Of a stretch of DNA of 64,000 nucleotides, positions 19,127 through 29,259 are shown one piece after another (the first letter of the stretch is position 1; the number at the start of each line of letters is the position of its first letter). Source of the stretch: Bog-756 sp963699055 (GTDB taxonomy: Bacteria > Actinomycetota > Acidimicrobiia > Acidimicrobiales > RAAP-2); NCBI GenBank assembly GCA_963699055.1, contig CAVOTA010000004.1, positions 62,001-126,000 on the forward strand, read 5' to 3'. The notes beneath the pieces were generated by a model, which was given only the letters and a program-made list of their open reading frames with translations, was not told the origin of the DNA and made no database searches. The position numbers and the translations under genes are program-made.

Positions 19127-20782
19127 ATGCACGGTCCCCCCGCCGCCCTCCGGGCACGACGCCGCACCCGAACCGGCCGGACGGCACCCGGCCGGGCGGT
19201 GGCGGTCCTGGTCCTGGTCCTGGTGGCCGCCGTCGCCGGAGTGGGCGTGGTCGCCGTGCCCGGCGCGGGCCCGGGTGCTCCCACGGCGGCGGGCGGGCAC
19301 GGTCCGGTGGGACCGCACCGGCGGGCGACCCTCACCGGCGCCGTCACCCCCCGGGCCGGCACGGTCACCAGCACCCACCTCATCGTGGCCTCGGCGGGCG
19401 ACCGGGCCACCGGTGGGTACTGGCTGGCGGCGTCCGACGGGGGCGTCTTCGCCTTCGGCGCCCCGTTCGAGGGCTCGGCCGGGGCGCTGCCGCTGGTCCG
19501 CCCGGTGGTGGGCCTCACGCCGACGGCCTCCGACGACGGCTACTGGATGGTCGCCTCGGACGGGGGTGTCTTCGCCTACGGTGACGCCGCCTTCCACGGG
19601 TCCATGGGCGGGAAGCCGCTCGACAAGCCCATCGTCGGCATGGCGGCCACACCCGACGGCGGCGGCTACTGGATGGTCGCCGCCGACGGGGGCATCTTCG
19701 CCTTCGGGGACGCCGCGTTCCACGGGTCCATGGGCGGGGTGCCGCTCAACAGGCCCGTGGTGGGCATGGCGGTCACACCCGACGGCGGCGGCTACTGGCT
19801 GGTCGCCTCCGACGGGGGCATCTTCGCCTTCGGGGACGCCTCCTTCGACGGCTCGACCGGCTCCCTCGCCCTCGTGGCGCCGGTGGTGGGCATGCAGGCG
19901 GCCGACGGGGGCTACCGCCTGGTGGCGGCCGACGGCGGGCTCTTCTCGTTCGGGACGGCCTTCGCCGGCTCGGCCGTGGGCCTGCTGCAGCGCCGCGCCG
20001 TCTCCCTCGACTCGAGCGGCACCGGCTACCGCATCGTGTCGGCCGACGGCGCCGTCTACGCCTTCGGCGGTGCCGCCTACTTCGGCTCGGTACACGTACC
20101 GGCCCTGGTCGGCGAGGTGGTCACCATCGACCCGGGACACGACGGCGGCAACGGTGCCGATCCCGGGTTCATCGACGTGCCCATCGACGGGGGCGGGTTC
20201 ACCGAGCCGTGCGACACCGCCGGGACCTCGACCGCCGCCGGCTACCCCGAGCACGCCTTCAACTTCGACGTGGCCACCCGGCTGGCCGCTCTCCTGGAGG
20301 CCGGTGGCGCCACCGTGGTGCTGACCCGCACCACCGACACCGGGGTCGGACCGTGCGTCGACATCCGGGCGGCCATCGGCAACACCGCCGGCTCGGACGC
20401 CGCCATCTCCATCCACGGCGACGGTGGTCCGGTCAGCGGTCGCGGGTTCGCCGTCGACGTGCCCCTCCCGGTGGTGAGCTCCATCAGCGACAACCGGTCC
20501 ATCGTCGCTCCGTCGGGCCAGCTGGGCGACGACGTCCGTGACGCCTTCGGGGCGGACACGGGCATGCCCGTGTCGGACTACTCCGGGTCCGACGGGATCG
20601 ACCCCCGGTCCGACCTCGGCGGCCTCAACCTCTCCACGGTCCCGAAGGTGCTGATCGAGTGCGGAAACATGCAGAACCCTGTCGATGCCGCCCTCCAGGA
20701 GGACCCGGCGTGGCGCCAGCAGGCGGCCCAGGGGCTGGCGGACGGGATCACCGCCTTCCTGGCCCAACGCGAGGTGCCCTGA
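19127..20782 (+). CDS. exported N-acetylmuramoyl-L-alanine amidase with six GYWxVASDGG repeats
   Basis: Predicted peptidoglycan amidase exported through an N-terminal hydrophobic segment (about 24-46) after an Arg-rich start. Residues about 97-335 form six 42-residue repeats of the GYWMVASDGGVFAYGD type, followed by an Amidase_3 domain to residue 551. Zinc-ligand candidates are the His of TIDPGHDGG, the Glu of YPEHAFNFD and the His of AISIHGDG; the catalytic Glu is in LIECGNMQN. The ATG at 19127 has AAGGA upstream. The repeat array probably forms a beta-propeller-like or wall-binding module. It converges with the LON-domain gene with only 6 bp between stops. Confidence 0.88.
   Translation: MHGPPAALRARRRTRTGRTAPGRAVAVLVLVLVAAVAGVGVVAVPGAGPGAPTAAGGHGPVGPHRRATLTGAVTPRAGTVTSTHLIVASAGDRATGGYWLAASDGGVFAFGAPFEGSAGALPLVRPVVGLTPTASDDGYWMVASDGGVFAYGDAAFHGSMGGKPLDKPIVGMAATPDGGGYWMVAADGGIFAFGDAAFHGSMGGVPLNRPVVGMAVTPDGGGYWLVASDGGIFAFGDASFDGSTGSLALVAPVVGMQAADGGYRLVAADGGLFSFGTAFAGSAVGLLQRRAVSLDSSGTGYRIVSADGAVYAFGGAAYFGSVHVPALVGEVVTIDPGHDGGNGADPGFIDVPIDGGGFTEPCDTAGTSTAAGYPEHAFNFDVATRLAALLEAGGATVVLTRTTDTGVGPCVDIRAAIGNTAGSDAAISIHGDGGPVSGRGFAVDVPLPVVSSISDNRSIVAPSGQLGDDVRDAFGADTGMPVSDYSGSDGIDPRSDLGGLNLSTVPKVLIECGNMQNPVDAALQEDPAWRQQAAQGLADGITAFLAQREVP
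19415..20131 (+). repeat. six 42-residue repeats inside the amidase gene
   Basis: Units begin GYWLAASDGG, GYWMVASDGG, GYWMVAADGG, GYWLVASDGG, GYRLVAADGG and GYRIVSADGA. Copies two to four are closest to each other; the last two are degenerate. Confidence 0.85.
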
Positions 20783-20788
20783 CCGTGG

Positions 20789-21439
20789 TCAGGCCGTGTC
20801 GCCGGCCTCCCCCACGGCGCCGCCGGCCAACAGCCCGATGACGTCGCCGCTCATGGCGTCGCACAGGTCGACCAGGAGCCGCATGCGGGCCTCGAGTCCG
20901 TCGGCCACCAGCAGGCGCTGCAGGTCGAGCGAGGCCAGCGGGGCCATGTCGCACAGCTGCCAGCCGACCTCGTCGGCATCCCCGGTGATCCGCAGGCTGT
21001 GCGGGAGCGCGGGCACGTCCCCGAGCTCGGACAGCAGGGACCGCAGGCGGCGCAGCGACCCCTCCGCCGTAGCCAGCACCTCGGCCGGGCACCCCTCCTC
21101 GTCGTCGGGGAGGTCCTCGACGACGGCGCAGGGATAGGGGTCGTCGGGCAGCCACTCCCCGACCCGCACCCGGCGCACGCCGGTCGCCACCACGAGGAGG
21201 CGGCCGTCGTCCAGCTCGGCGACGTTGGCGATGCGGGCGACGGTGCCGATGTCGGTCCGGCAGTCACCCCCGCCGACTTCGGAACCACGGGTGATGAGGA
21301 CCACGCCGAACTCGCCGTCGGACTCGAGACAGGCGGCCATCAGCGCCCGGTAGCGCTCCTCGAACACGTGGAGCGGCAGGCCCGCCTCCGGGAACAGCAC
21401 GGTGGAGAGGGGGAACATCCCGAGCCGGTAGTTCATCAT
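20789..21439 (-). CDS. LON N-terminal substrate-binding domain protein
   Basis: A 216-residue stand-alone LON domain, without ATPase or protease domain. Seen: MFPLSTVLFPEAGLPLHVFE near the start, ERYRALMAACLESDGEFGVVLI, and RGSEVGG followed by IGTVARIANVAELDDGRLLVVATGVRR. Such proteins are widespread and their role is unclear; a chaperone or adaptor function is only a guess. The ATG at 21439 overlaps the stop of the large membrane GT gene as ATGA; the next ATG (21436) is an alternative start. Confidence 0.85.
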   Translation of the reverse strand: MMNYRLGMFPLSTVLFPEAGLPLHVFEERYRALMAACLESDGEFGVVLITRGSEVGGGDCRTDIGTVARIANVAELDDGRLLVVATGVRRVRVGEWLPDDPYPCAVVEDLPDDEEGCPAEVLATAEGSLRRLRSLLSELGDVPALPHSLRITGDADEVGWQLCDMAPLASLDLQRLLVADGLEARMRLLVDLCDAMSGDVIGLLAGGAVGEAGDTA

Positions 21440-24081
21440 CCGGCCCCCGGCGCCGCGTCCGGTGCGCCGGTCAGGCGTGCCGCCCGGGCGGCGCGCCGTG
21501 CCCGGCGGGCCCGACGGTCCACCACGGCCAGGGCCACGGCGGCGGCCACGGCGAGGAGCGTGAGCAGCTGGCCGAGGTCGTCCGCCGACGACCGCCCGTA
21601 GGTGAGCGTCACGTCGTTGCCGGTCGGCACCACGACCATGAAGTTGGGGGCCACCCGGTAGGGACCCTCGGCTCCGGACACCGACCAGTTCGGGAAGTAG
21701 GAGACGCGCACCTCCACCGGCACCCCCACCCGGTCGACATGGAACGAGATCGAGCTGTCGGTCTGGCGGACGTCGGTCACCGTGGTCTTCGGCTCGGCCA
21801 CCGCCGTCGGGTGCACGTCGGCCGCCGTCACCCGGGCCCACTCCGCGGGACCGTCGGCGGCGGGTACCACCGACCACCGCGACGGCGTGTTGAACCACGC
21901 CACCGCCGGGGGCAGCCACGACGACTGGTTCGGGTGGACGTCGGTCCACACCACCGGCCGGTCGGTGAGCGGGACCACCAGCTGGGTGTCGGCGATCCGG
22001 TACACCTTCCACGTGGTGTCCAGGGACACGCCGTTGTACGACGTCGACCACGGGCCGGTGGTGCCGACCAGGGTGGCGGCCGGGTCCAGCGAGGCGGCCG
22101 CCTGGACGGTGGTGGACGAGGTCAGGAAGTACCGCACGCCCATGTCCTGGAGGTGCTCGATCCCGAGGTCCACGTCGAGCCCGCCGTAGGCCCCCGGGGG
22201 CACGTCGACCACGGCCATGGACGGGTTGGGCGACACCTCGTCCTGGACGATGAAGTGGAACGGGGTGGTCGACGCCGACTCGAAGAGGAGCCCCTCCTGG
22301 CTGTCGATGCACCCGTTGGTGAAGTACGGCAGCAGCATCAGCGACTCGGTGGTCCCGAACCGGTTGAGCGACGGGTCGTACTCCCACATGGCGCGTCCGC
22401 ACCCCTGCTCCGCCCCGACCTGGCGCATCATCTGGAGCACGGCGGCGAACTCGGGGTAGTCCGGCTTGCGCTCGTAGCCGCTGTAGTTCCACGCCGCCCA
22501 CGCACTCGGCTGGTCGGGCCCGACGTGCACCCCGATGTGGGCCAGGTCGGTGGCGGGCACGGCCAGCGGCGGCACGACGGCGATGCAGGCGCCGAGCAGG
22601 GCCACGAGGGGGCCCACCACGGCACCGGCGGCCACGGCGACCGGCACCGGGCGGCGGTAGGGGGTGATGCGGCGGCCGGGCACCCAGTCCGTGCCGTCGT
22701 CGGAGGACAGCCGGCGACGCACGTCCCCCACCCACAGGTTGAGCCTCCGGCGGCGGGCCAGGAGGGCCACGCCCGAGACGACCTCGGCGACGGCGTACCC
22801 GGCCAGCAGGTAGAGGCACAGGAACCAGAGCGGCAGGAACCGGACGTTGTAGAGCTTGCTCGCCGGGTCCAGGATCACGGCCCCCGCCGACAGGCCCGCC
22901 ATGAGCAGCAGGAACAACGCCATCCTGCTCCTCCGGGCCACCATGCAGACGATCGCGAGGACGTCGAGGGCCAGCACCCACCGGAACGAGCCGGGGAACA
23001 GCAGGTGGGGGTAGCCGTACACCTTGGTGTAGCCCATGTCCGTCGTGTACGACTGCTCCAGGAGGAAGGGCACCAGCCACCAGGCGCACAGGCCGAGTCC
23101 CACCAGTCCGGCCGTCACCGACCACAGGACGCGCCCGCCCCACCGGTGCCCGGCGGACACGGCACGCCGGCTGCGGCCGATCGCCCGGGACAGGTCGGCG
23201 TCGAGCAGGAGCAGCACGCCCGCCCCGGCTACGGCGAACAGCGCCGGGATGAGGTGGCAGAGGAGGGTGGCGGCCAGCAGGACGGCGGCCAGCGCCCGGT
23301 GCCGCCCGGTGCGGAGCCCGGAAGCCACCACCCCCAGGAAGAGGAGCGCCAGCGACAGGCTGAGGGAGAACGAGAACTCGCCGGCCAGGGTCGACAGCAG
23401 GTTGCCGCCGTAGATGGAGAAGCTCGGCTCGAACAGGAACGGGAGGGTCGCCGCCGCCAGGCAGGCCGGGATCGGGTCGCGCATCCCCGCCAGCCGGCCG
23501 AAGGCCCAGGCGCACAGCGGCAGCAGCAGGCTGCCGAGCACCGTCACCAGTTTGAAGGCGACGTCATAGGGGACCACGGCGTTCAGCACCACCGTGAGCA
23601 GCCCCGGCAGGGGGAAGTAGAAGGTGTAGAGGGGGAACCCGTCGTACCACCCGGGGTCCCAACCGGTGACCTGGCCGTGGGTGAGCAGGTTGTGCTCCAG
23701 GAACGCCGGGAGCGCCACGTGGGCGCCGGTGTCGCCGCCGGCGGCCGTCGTGTTCAGGAACAGGAGGTCCGGGTGGAGCTGGGTGAGCGTCACGACCATC
23801 ACCCCGACCACGGCGACGGCGTTGGACCACGCCGGCCACGCCGACCGGCGGGTGGCACGCTCCCACCACGACCGCCGCGACGCCGCCGGACGGGTCACGG
23901 CCGGCCCGGGCCCGTCCCTCCCGTCAGGTCCTCGACCGGCAGCGGGATCGGAGCCGGCTTCGGCGGACACCGGGTCGTCGGCGCCGGGCGCGGCCGCCGG
24001 TTGCCCGGCGCCGGGTGCGGCCGCCGGTTGCCCGGCGCCGGGTGCGGCCGCCCCCGGGCCGCCGGCCTCCCCCACCGTCAT
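21436..24081 (-). CDS. large polytopic membrane protein, GT-C / PTPS-related type
   Basis: An 881-residue protein with about 12 predicted membrane helices, a proline/alanine-rich cytoplasmic N-terminus and a C-terminal extracytoplasmic half. It resembles membrane proteins carrying the 6-pyruvoyl-tetrahydropterin-synthase-related domain and the GT-C fold. After TM1 an acidic loop reads TAAGGDTGAHVALP, which may be the lipid-sugar site. Such enzymes use polyprenyl-phosphate sugars, which the GT2 at 48076 could supply. The N-terminal PGAGQPAAA repeat comes from a 27-bp DNA repeat (23981-24034). Its start lies in a 13-bp duplication (24075-24100). Substrate unknown. Confidence 0.65.
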   Translation of the reverse strand: MTVGEAGGPGAAAPGAGQPAAAPGAGQPAAAPGADDPVSAEAGSDPAAGRGPDGRDGPGPAVTRPAASRRSWWERATRRSAWPAWSNAVAVVGVMVVTLTQLHPDLLFLNTTAAGGDTGAHVALPAFLEHNLLTHGQVTGWDPGWYDGFPLYTFYFPLPGLLTVVLNAVVPYDVAFKLVTVLGSLLLPLCAWAFGRLAGMRDPIPACLAAATLPFLFEPSFSIYGGNLLSTLAGEFSFSLSLSLALLFLGVVASGLRTGRHRALAAVLLAATLLCHLIPALFAVAGAGVLLLLDADLSRAIGRSRRAVSAGHRWGGRVLWSVTAGLVGLGLCAWWLVPFLLEQSYTTDMGYTKVYGYPHLLFPGSFRWVLALDVLAIVCMVARRSRMALFLLLMAGLSAGAVILDPASKLYNVRFLPLWFLCLYLLAGYAVAEVVSGVALLARRRRLNLWVGDVRRRLSSDDGTDWVPGRRITPYRRPVPVAVAAGAVVGPLVALLGACIAVVPPLAVPATDLAHIGVHVGPDQPSAWAAWNYSGYERKPDYPEFAAVLQMMRQVGAEQGCGRAMWEYDPSLNRFGTTESLMLLPYFTNGCIDSQEGLLFESASTTPFHFIVQDEVSPNPSMAVVDVPPGAYGGLDVDLGIEHLQDMGVRYFLTSSTTVQAAASLDPAATLVGTTGPWSTSYNGVSLDTTWKVYRIADTQLVVPLTDRPVVWTDVHPNQSSWLPPAVAWFNTPSRWSVVPAADGPAEWARVTAADVHPTAVAEPKTTVTDVRQTDSSISFHVDRVGVPVEVRVSYFPNWSVSGAEGPYRVAPNFMVVVPTGNDVTLTYGRSSADDLGQLLTLLAVAAAVALAVVDRRARRARRAARAARLTGAPDAAPGAG

Positions 24082-24100
24082 CTCAGGCCGTCATCTCAGG
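24075..24100. repeat. 13-bp tandem duplication at a gene junction
   Basis: Two perfect copies of CCGTCATCTCAGG. One holds the stop of the CPBP protease gene and the other the start of the membrane GT gene, so both copies are used by the two genes. Confidence 0.8.
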
Positions 24101-25043
24101 CCAGGCCCCGCAGGCCGAGCACCGCGGGACAGACCACGGCGGTCAGGGCCAGGAGGTTGAAGGCACCGTGGGCCACGATGTTCATGCCGAGCCGACCGGT
24201 CCGGTACGAGACCAGACCGAGCACCACACCGAACAGGGCCAGACCGGCGAACTGCAGTGCCTCGGCATGGACCGCCCCGAAGAGCAGGCCCGTCACCACG
24301 ATGGCCAACGCCGGGCCGACCCATCGGCCCCACCGTCCGAACAGGCGGGCCAGCGCCCGCAGGATCACGCCGCGGAAGAACAGCTCCTCGAAGAACGGCG
24401 CGCCGACCACGGTGGCGACGCCGATCACGAACCACGACACGCCGTGCGCGCTCCCGGTGAGCCGCTGCGCCGGCGCGCTGAACCTCTGGTGGAAGTCGTG
24501 GATGTGGGACTCGACCGGCAGGTACAGGAGGGCGATGAGGTACTGACTGCCGAACCCGATCGGGATCCCCAGGAGGTCGATCCAGCGGAAGCGGAGCCCG
24601 AGGTCGGCCGCCAGGTGCTTGGTCCCCCGGAGCCGGCTCGCCAGCACGGCCGCACCGAGGAACCCACCCCACAGGCCGAACAGCGTGGAGACCACGTACC
24701 AGGTCGGCGGCTCGGCCAGCTTCGACAGGGCCACCAGCTGGTGGTACTGGCCGGCGACGCCGGCGGCGACCCCCACGAAGATGGCGGCGAGCACCTGGCC
24801 GCCCAGGAATCCGAGCCCGGCGTAGAGCATCCACAGCCAGGCTGCGCTGCGGTCGGTCGGCACGGCGCCGGCATCGAGCTGACGACCGAGCGACACGTCG
24901 CTGGTCAGTGCGGCACGCCAGCCGGCCGACGGTGCGGCGGTGCCGGCCGCGGGCACACCGGTGGTGGGCCCGTCACCGGGCGTCGCGGGGTGCGGTGCGA
25001 CGCGCCCCGTGGCATCCACCGCCTGTTCGGGCCGGTCGTTCAC
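24096..25043 (-). CDS. CPBP (CAAX-type) intramembrane metalloprotease
   Basis: A 315-residue membrane protein of the CPBP/Abi family. The three active-site motifs are intact: EELFFR at 219-224 (EExxxR), FGAVH at 255-259 (FxxxH) and HGAFN at 292-296 (HxxxN). About seven membrane helices follow a 60-residue disordered cytoplasmic N-terminus. Bacterial members act in prenyl-protein processing, bacteriocin immunity or regulated proteolysis; the target is unknown here. The GTG is preceded by TATCGT at 6 nt (leaderless); the intervening GGGAGG is too close to serve as a normal ribosome site. Divergent from ftsH. Confidence 0.87.
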   Translation of the reverse strand: MNDRPEQAVDATGRVAPHPATPGDGPTTGVPAAGTAAPSAGWRAALTSDVSLGRQLDAGAVPTDRSAAWLWMLYAGLGFLGGQVLAAIFVGVAAGVAGQYHQLVALSKLAEPPTWYVVSTLFGLWGGFLGAAVLASRLRGTKHLAADLGLRFRWIDLLGIPIGFGSQYLIALLYLPVESHIHDFHQRFSAPAQRLTGSAHGVSWFVIGVATVVGAPFFEELFFRGVILRALARLFGRWGRWVGPALAIVVTGLLFGAVHAEALQFAGLALFGVVLGLVSYRTGRLGMNIVAHGAFNLLALTAVVCPAVLGLRGLA

Positions 25044-25049
25044 CCTCCC

Positions 25050-25055
25050 ACGATA
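25050..25055 (-). promoter_or_regulatory. -10 box of the CPBP protease gene
   Basis: TATCGT on the minus strand, 6 nt before the GTG at 25043. Confidence 0.5.
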
Positions 25056-25157
25056 CCGACCGTGCCCCCCGACGGGGCACCGCGGCCGGCGGGGGCGCTC
25101 CGGCGGCCCGACCAGGGGCCGGGACCGGGCGATGCGTCAACCGCCCCCGGTGGCGCG

Positions 25158-25163
25158 TAGCAT
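25158..25163 (+). promoter_or_regulatory. -10 box of ftsH
   Basis: TAGCAT ends 6 nt before the GTG at 25170, with no Shine-Dalgarno; leaderless type. Confidence 0.55.
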
Positions 25164-25169
25164 GAAGGG

Positions 25170-27429
<2,260 letters not shown>

Positions 27430-27440
27430 GGACCCGCCGG

Positions 27441-27538
27441 GGCTGGGATCCCGTGGCTGAGTTCCCCGGGCTGAGTTCCCCGGGCTGAGTTCCCGCGGCT
27501 GAGTTCCCGCGGCTGAGTTCCCGTGGCTGGAATCCCCG
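27441..27538. repeat. 7 x 14-bp tandem array after ftsH
   Basis: Seven contiguous 14-bp units. The five central ones read GGCTGAGTTCCC plus CG, GC or GT; the two outer ones are degenerate (GGCTGGGATCCCGT and GGCTGGAATCCCCG). The array starts 12 bp after the repaired ftsH stop and lies in the convergent gap before the DUF5719-like gene. The rest of the gap (27539-27643) shows nothing I recognise. Confidence 0.9.
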
Positions 27539-27643
27539 GGGAGCGCGCCGGGGGCCGGACGGTCGGAACGGGTCCGCCCCCCGGATGCGCCCGCGCCGTC
27601 GGAACCGGCGGCGGTGGAGCCGCACCTCCGGCACCCGTCAGGA

Positions 27644-29259
27644 TCAACCGGTCAGGGCGAATCCCGACCAGGACACCACGCCCGGCGCCCCGGTCGGCGC
27701 GCCGTCGGCCAGGAGGGCCACCGGGCCCGTCGCCGTGACCACCAGCGGCTGCAGGCCGACCACCACGCCGTGCCCGAACAGGACCATGCCGCCCGCCGGC
27801 ACCGTGGTCGTCGCCACCGCCGCCCCACCCTCGAGCCGGCGCACGGTCACGTCGACCGGACCGGTCCCCGGGTTCTCCACCGCCACGTGGGTCACCGTGG
27901 CGCCGGCCACCGACGGATGTCCGGGAACGCCCGGGCCCACCACCAGCCACGTCGTCGCCAGGGTGGAGGTCCCGCCCACGACGCCCGCCTGGGGGACGCG
28001 GCGCCGGACGGGGCCAGGACCGACCGCCCGACGATCACCGGGCCGGAGGCGGAGACGGTCAGCGCGTACGGCGTACCGAGGGGCCACCCGGCGACCGAGG
28101 ACAGGGCGAAGGGGAGCACCGTCCGGCCCGGGACGGTCAGCTGGTGGGGCACGACCGTCGCCCCGGCGAGCGCGGCACTCACGTCGGCCGTCACGGGCCC
28201 GTCTCCGGGGTTGGCGATGTCGAGGACGACCCTGCCGCCGGCCACCACCGTGGTCTGGGCGAACCGCCACGTGTCCGACTGGCCCGGCGTCCCGGCCAGC
28301 AGGGCCAGTCCCGATCCGGAGGACGACGCCAGCTGGTCGAGCTCGGTCGCCACCAGCGCACCCGACGTGGCCTGCACCAGGGTGGCCACCACCGGCTGCT
28401 GCTGGACGTAGGCACCGAGTCCCTCCACCGCGACCTGGCCCGGCGAGAGCGACAGACCCTGGTACGCCTGCGGCTCGATCACCGTCCCGCCGGCGGTGAG
28501 GAACGAGACGTCCACCACCGTCGGTGCCGCGGTCGGGTCGTAGAGGGAGAGGTCCAGCAGGCCCGACGAGGTCGACCCCCCGGCGAAGTCCCACTGCGCG
28601 CTGACCTGGGTGGCACACGGAGCGGTGCTCCACCCGTGGGGACTCGCCACCACCGCCGTTCCGGTGACGCCACCGCCGGTGAACGCGAAGGTGGTCGCCG
28701 AGGCACCGGCTGGGAGCCCCGCGGGCCGACCGACCAGGGCCGAGCCGTCGGCGGGGACGGCGACCGGCACCTGCACCGGGTTCCCTCCGGACGCGGCCAC
28801 CGACGTCTCGACGCCCGTGGCCGCCACCGCCGTGGTGTTGGTCAGCACGACCGTGTAGGACCCGCCGGATCCGGCATCGACCCCCGCGCCGGTGGTGCAG
28901 AAGAACGAGGAGGTGCGGGCGTCGACCGGGGCCACCGACACGCCGTCCGACGCCGTGGGCATCGACGGCGCCGCCGGCGTCGGGGCCAGGGCCGACACCA
29001 GGCCGACACCGAGGACGACGACGGCGACACCGACCACTGCGGCCGTGCGCCCCCGCACCGGTCGCAGCGACTCGCGACGCCTCGCCACCCGCGACCGCAC
29101 CTCGGTCGGCTCGAGGCGCACCGGGTCACCGGACGGATCGGGCACGGGGTCCGGGCCGTCGGGTGCGGAGGCGTCACCGGGTTCCGTCCCCTCGGGCGGC
29201 GGGCCTCCGGTCAGCGGGCCTCCTGGCGGCGGGCCTCCGGTCGGCGGGGTGCCCGACAT
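27644..29259 (-). CDS. DUF5719-like membrane-anchored exported protein, with apparent frameshift
   Basis: A Pro/Gly-rich cytoplasmic start, one membrane helix at about 72-92, then a long extracytoplasmic part built of repeated beta-rich segments with GGRVVLDIANPGDGPVTADV-like blocks, as in DUF5719 proteins of actinobacteria. The frame breaks near 27999-28003: upstream ends RSVLAPSGAA, and the family-like continuation (PQAGVVGGTSTLATTWLVV onward) is in another frame ending at 27644. One missing base in GGCGCCGCGTCCCCC would explain it. Its ATG overlaps the stop of the giant GT2 gene by one base, so the two are coupled and probably act together at the cell surface. Function is unknown. Confidence 0.65.

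Noticed and set aside
27441..27538. CRISPR array
   Set aside because: 14-bp units are directly adjacent with no spacers, and no cas genes are present.
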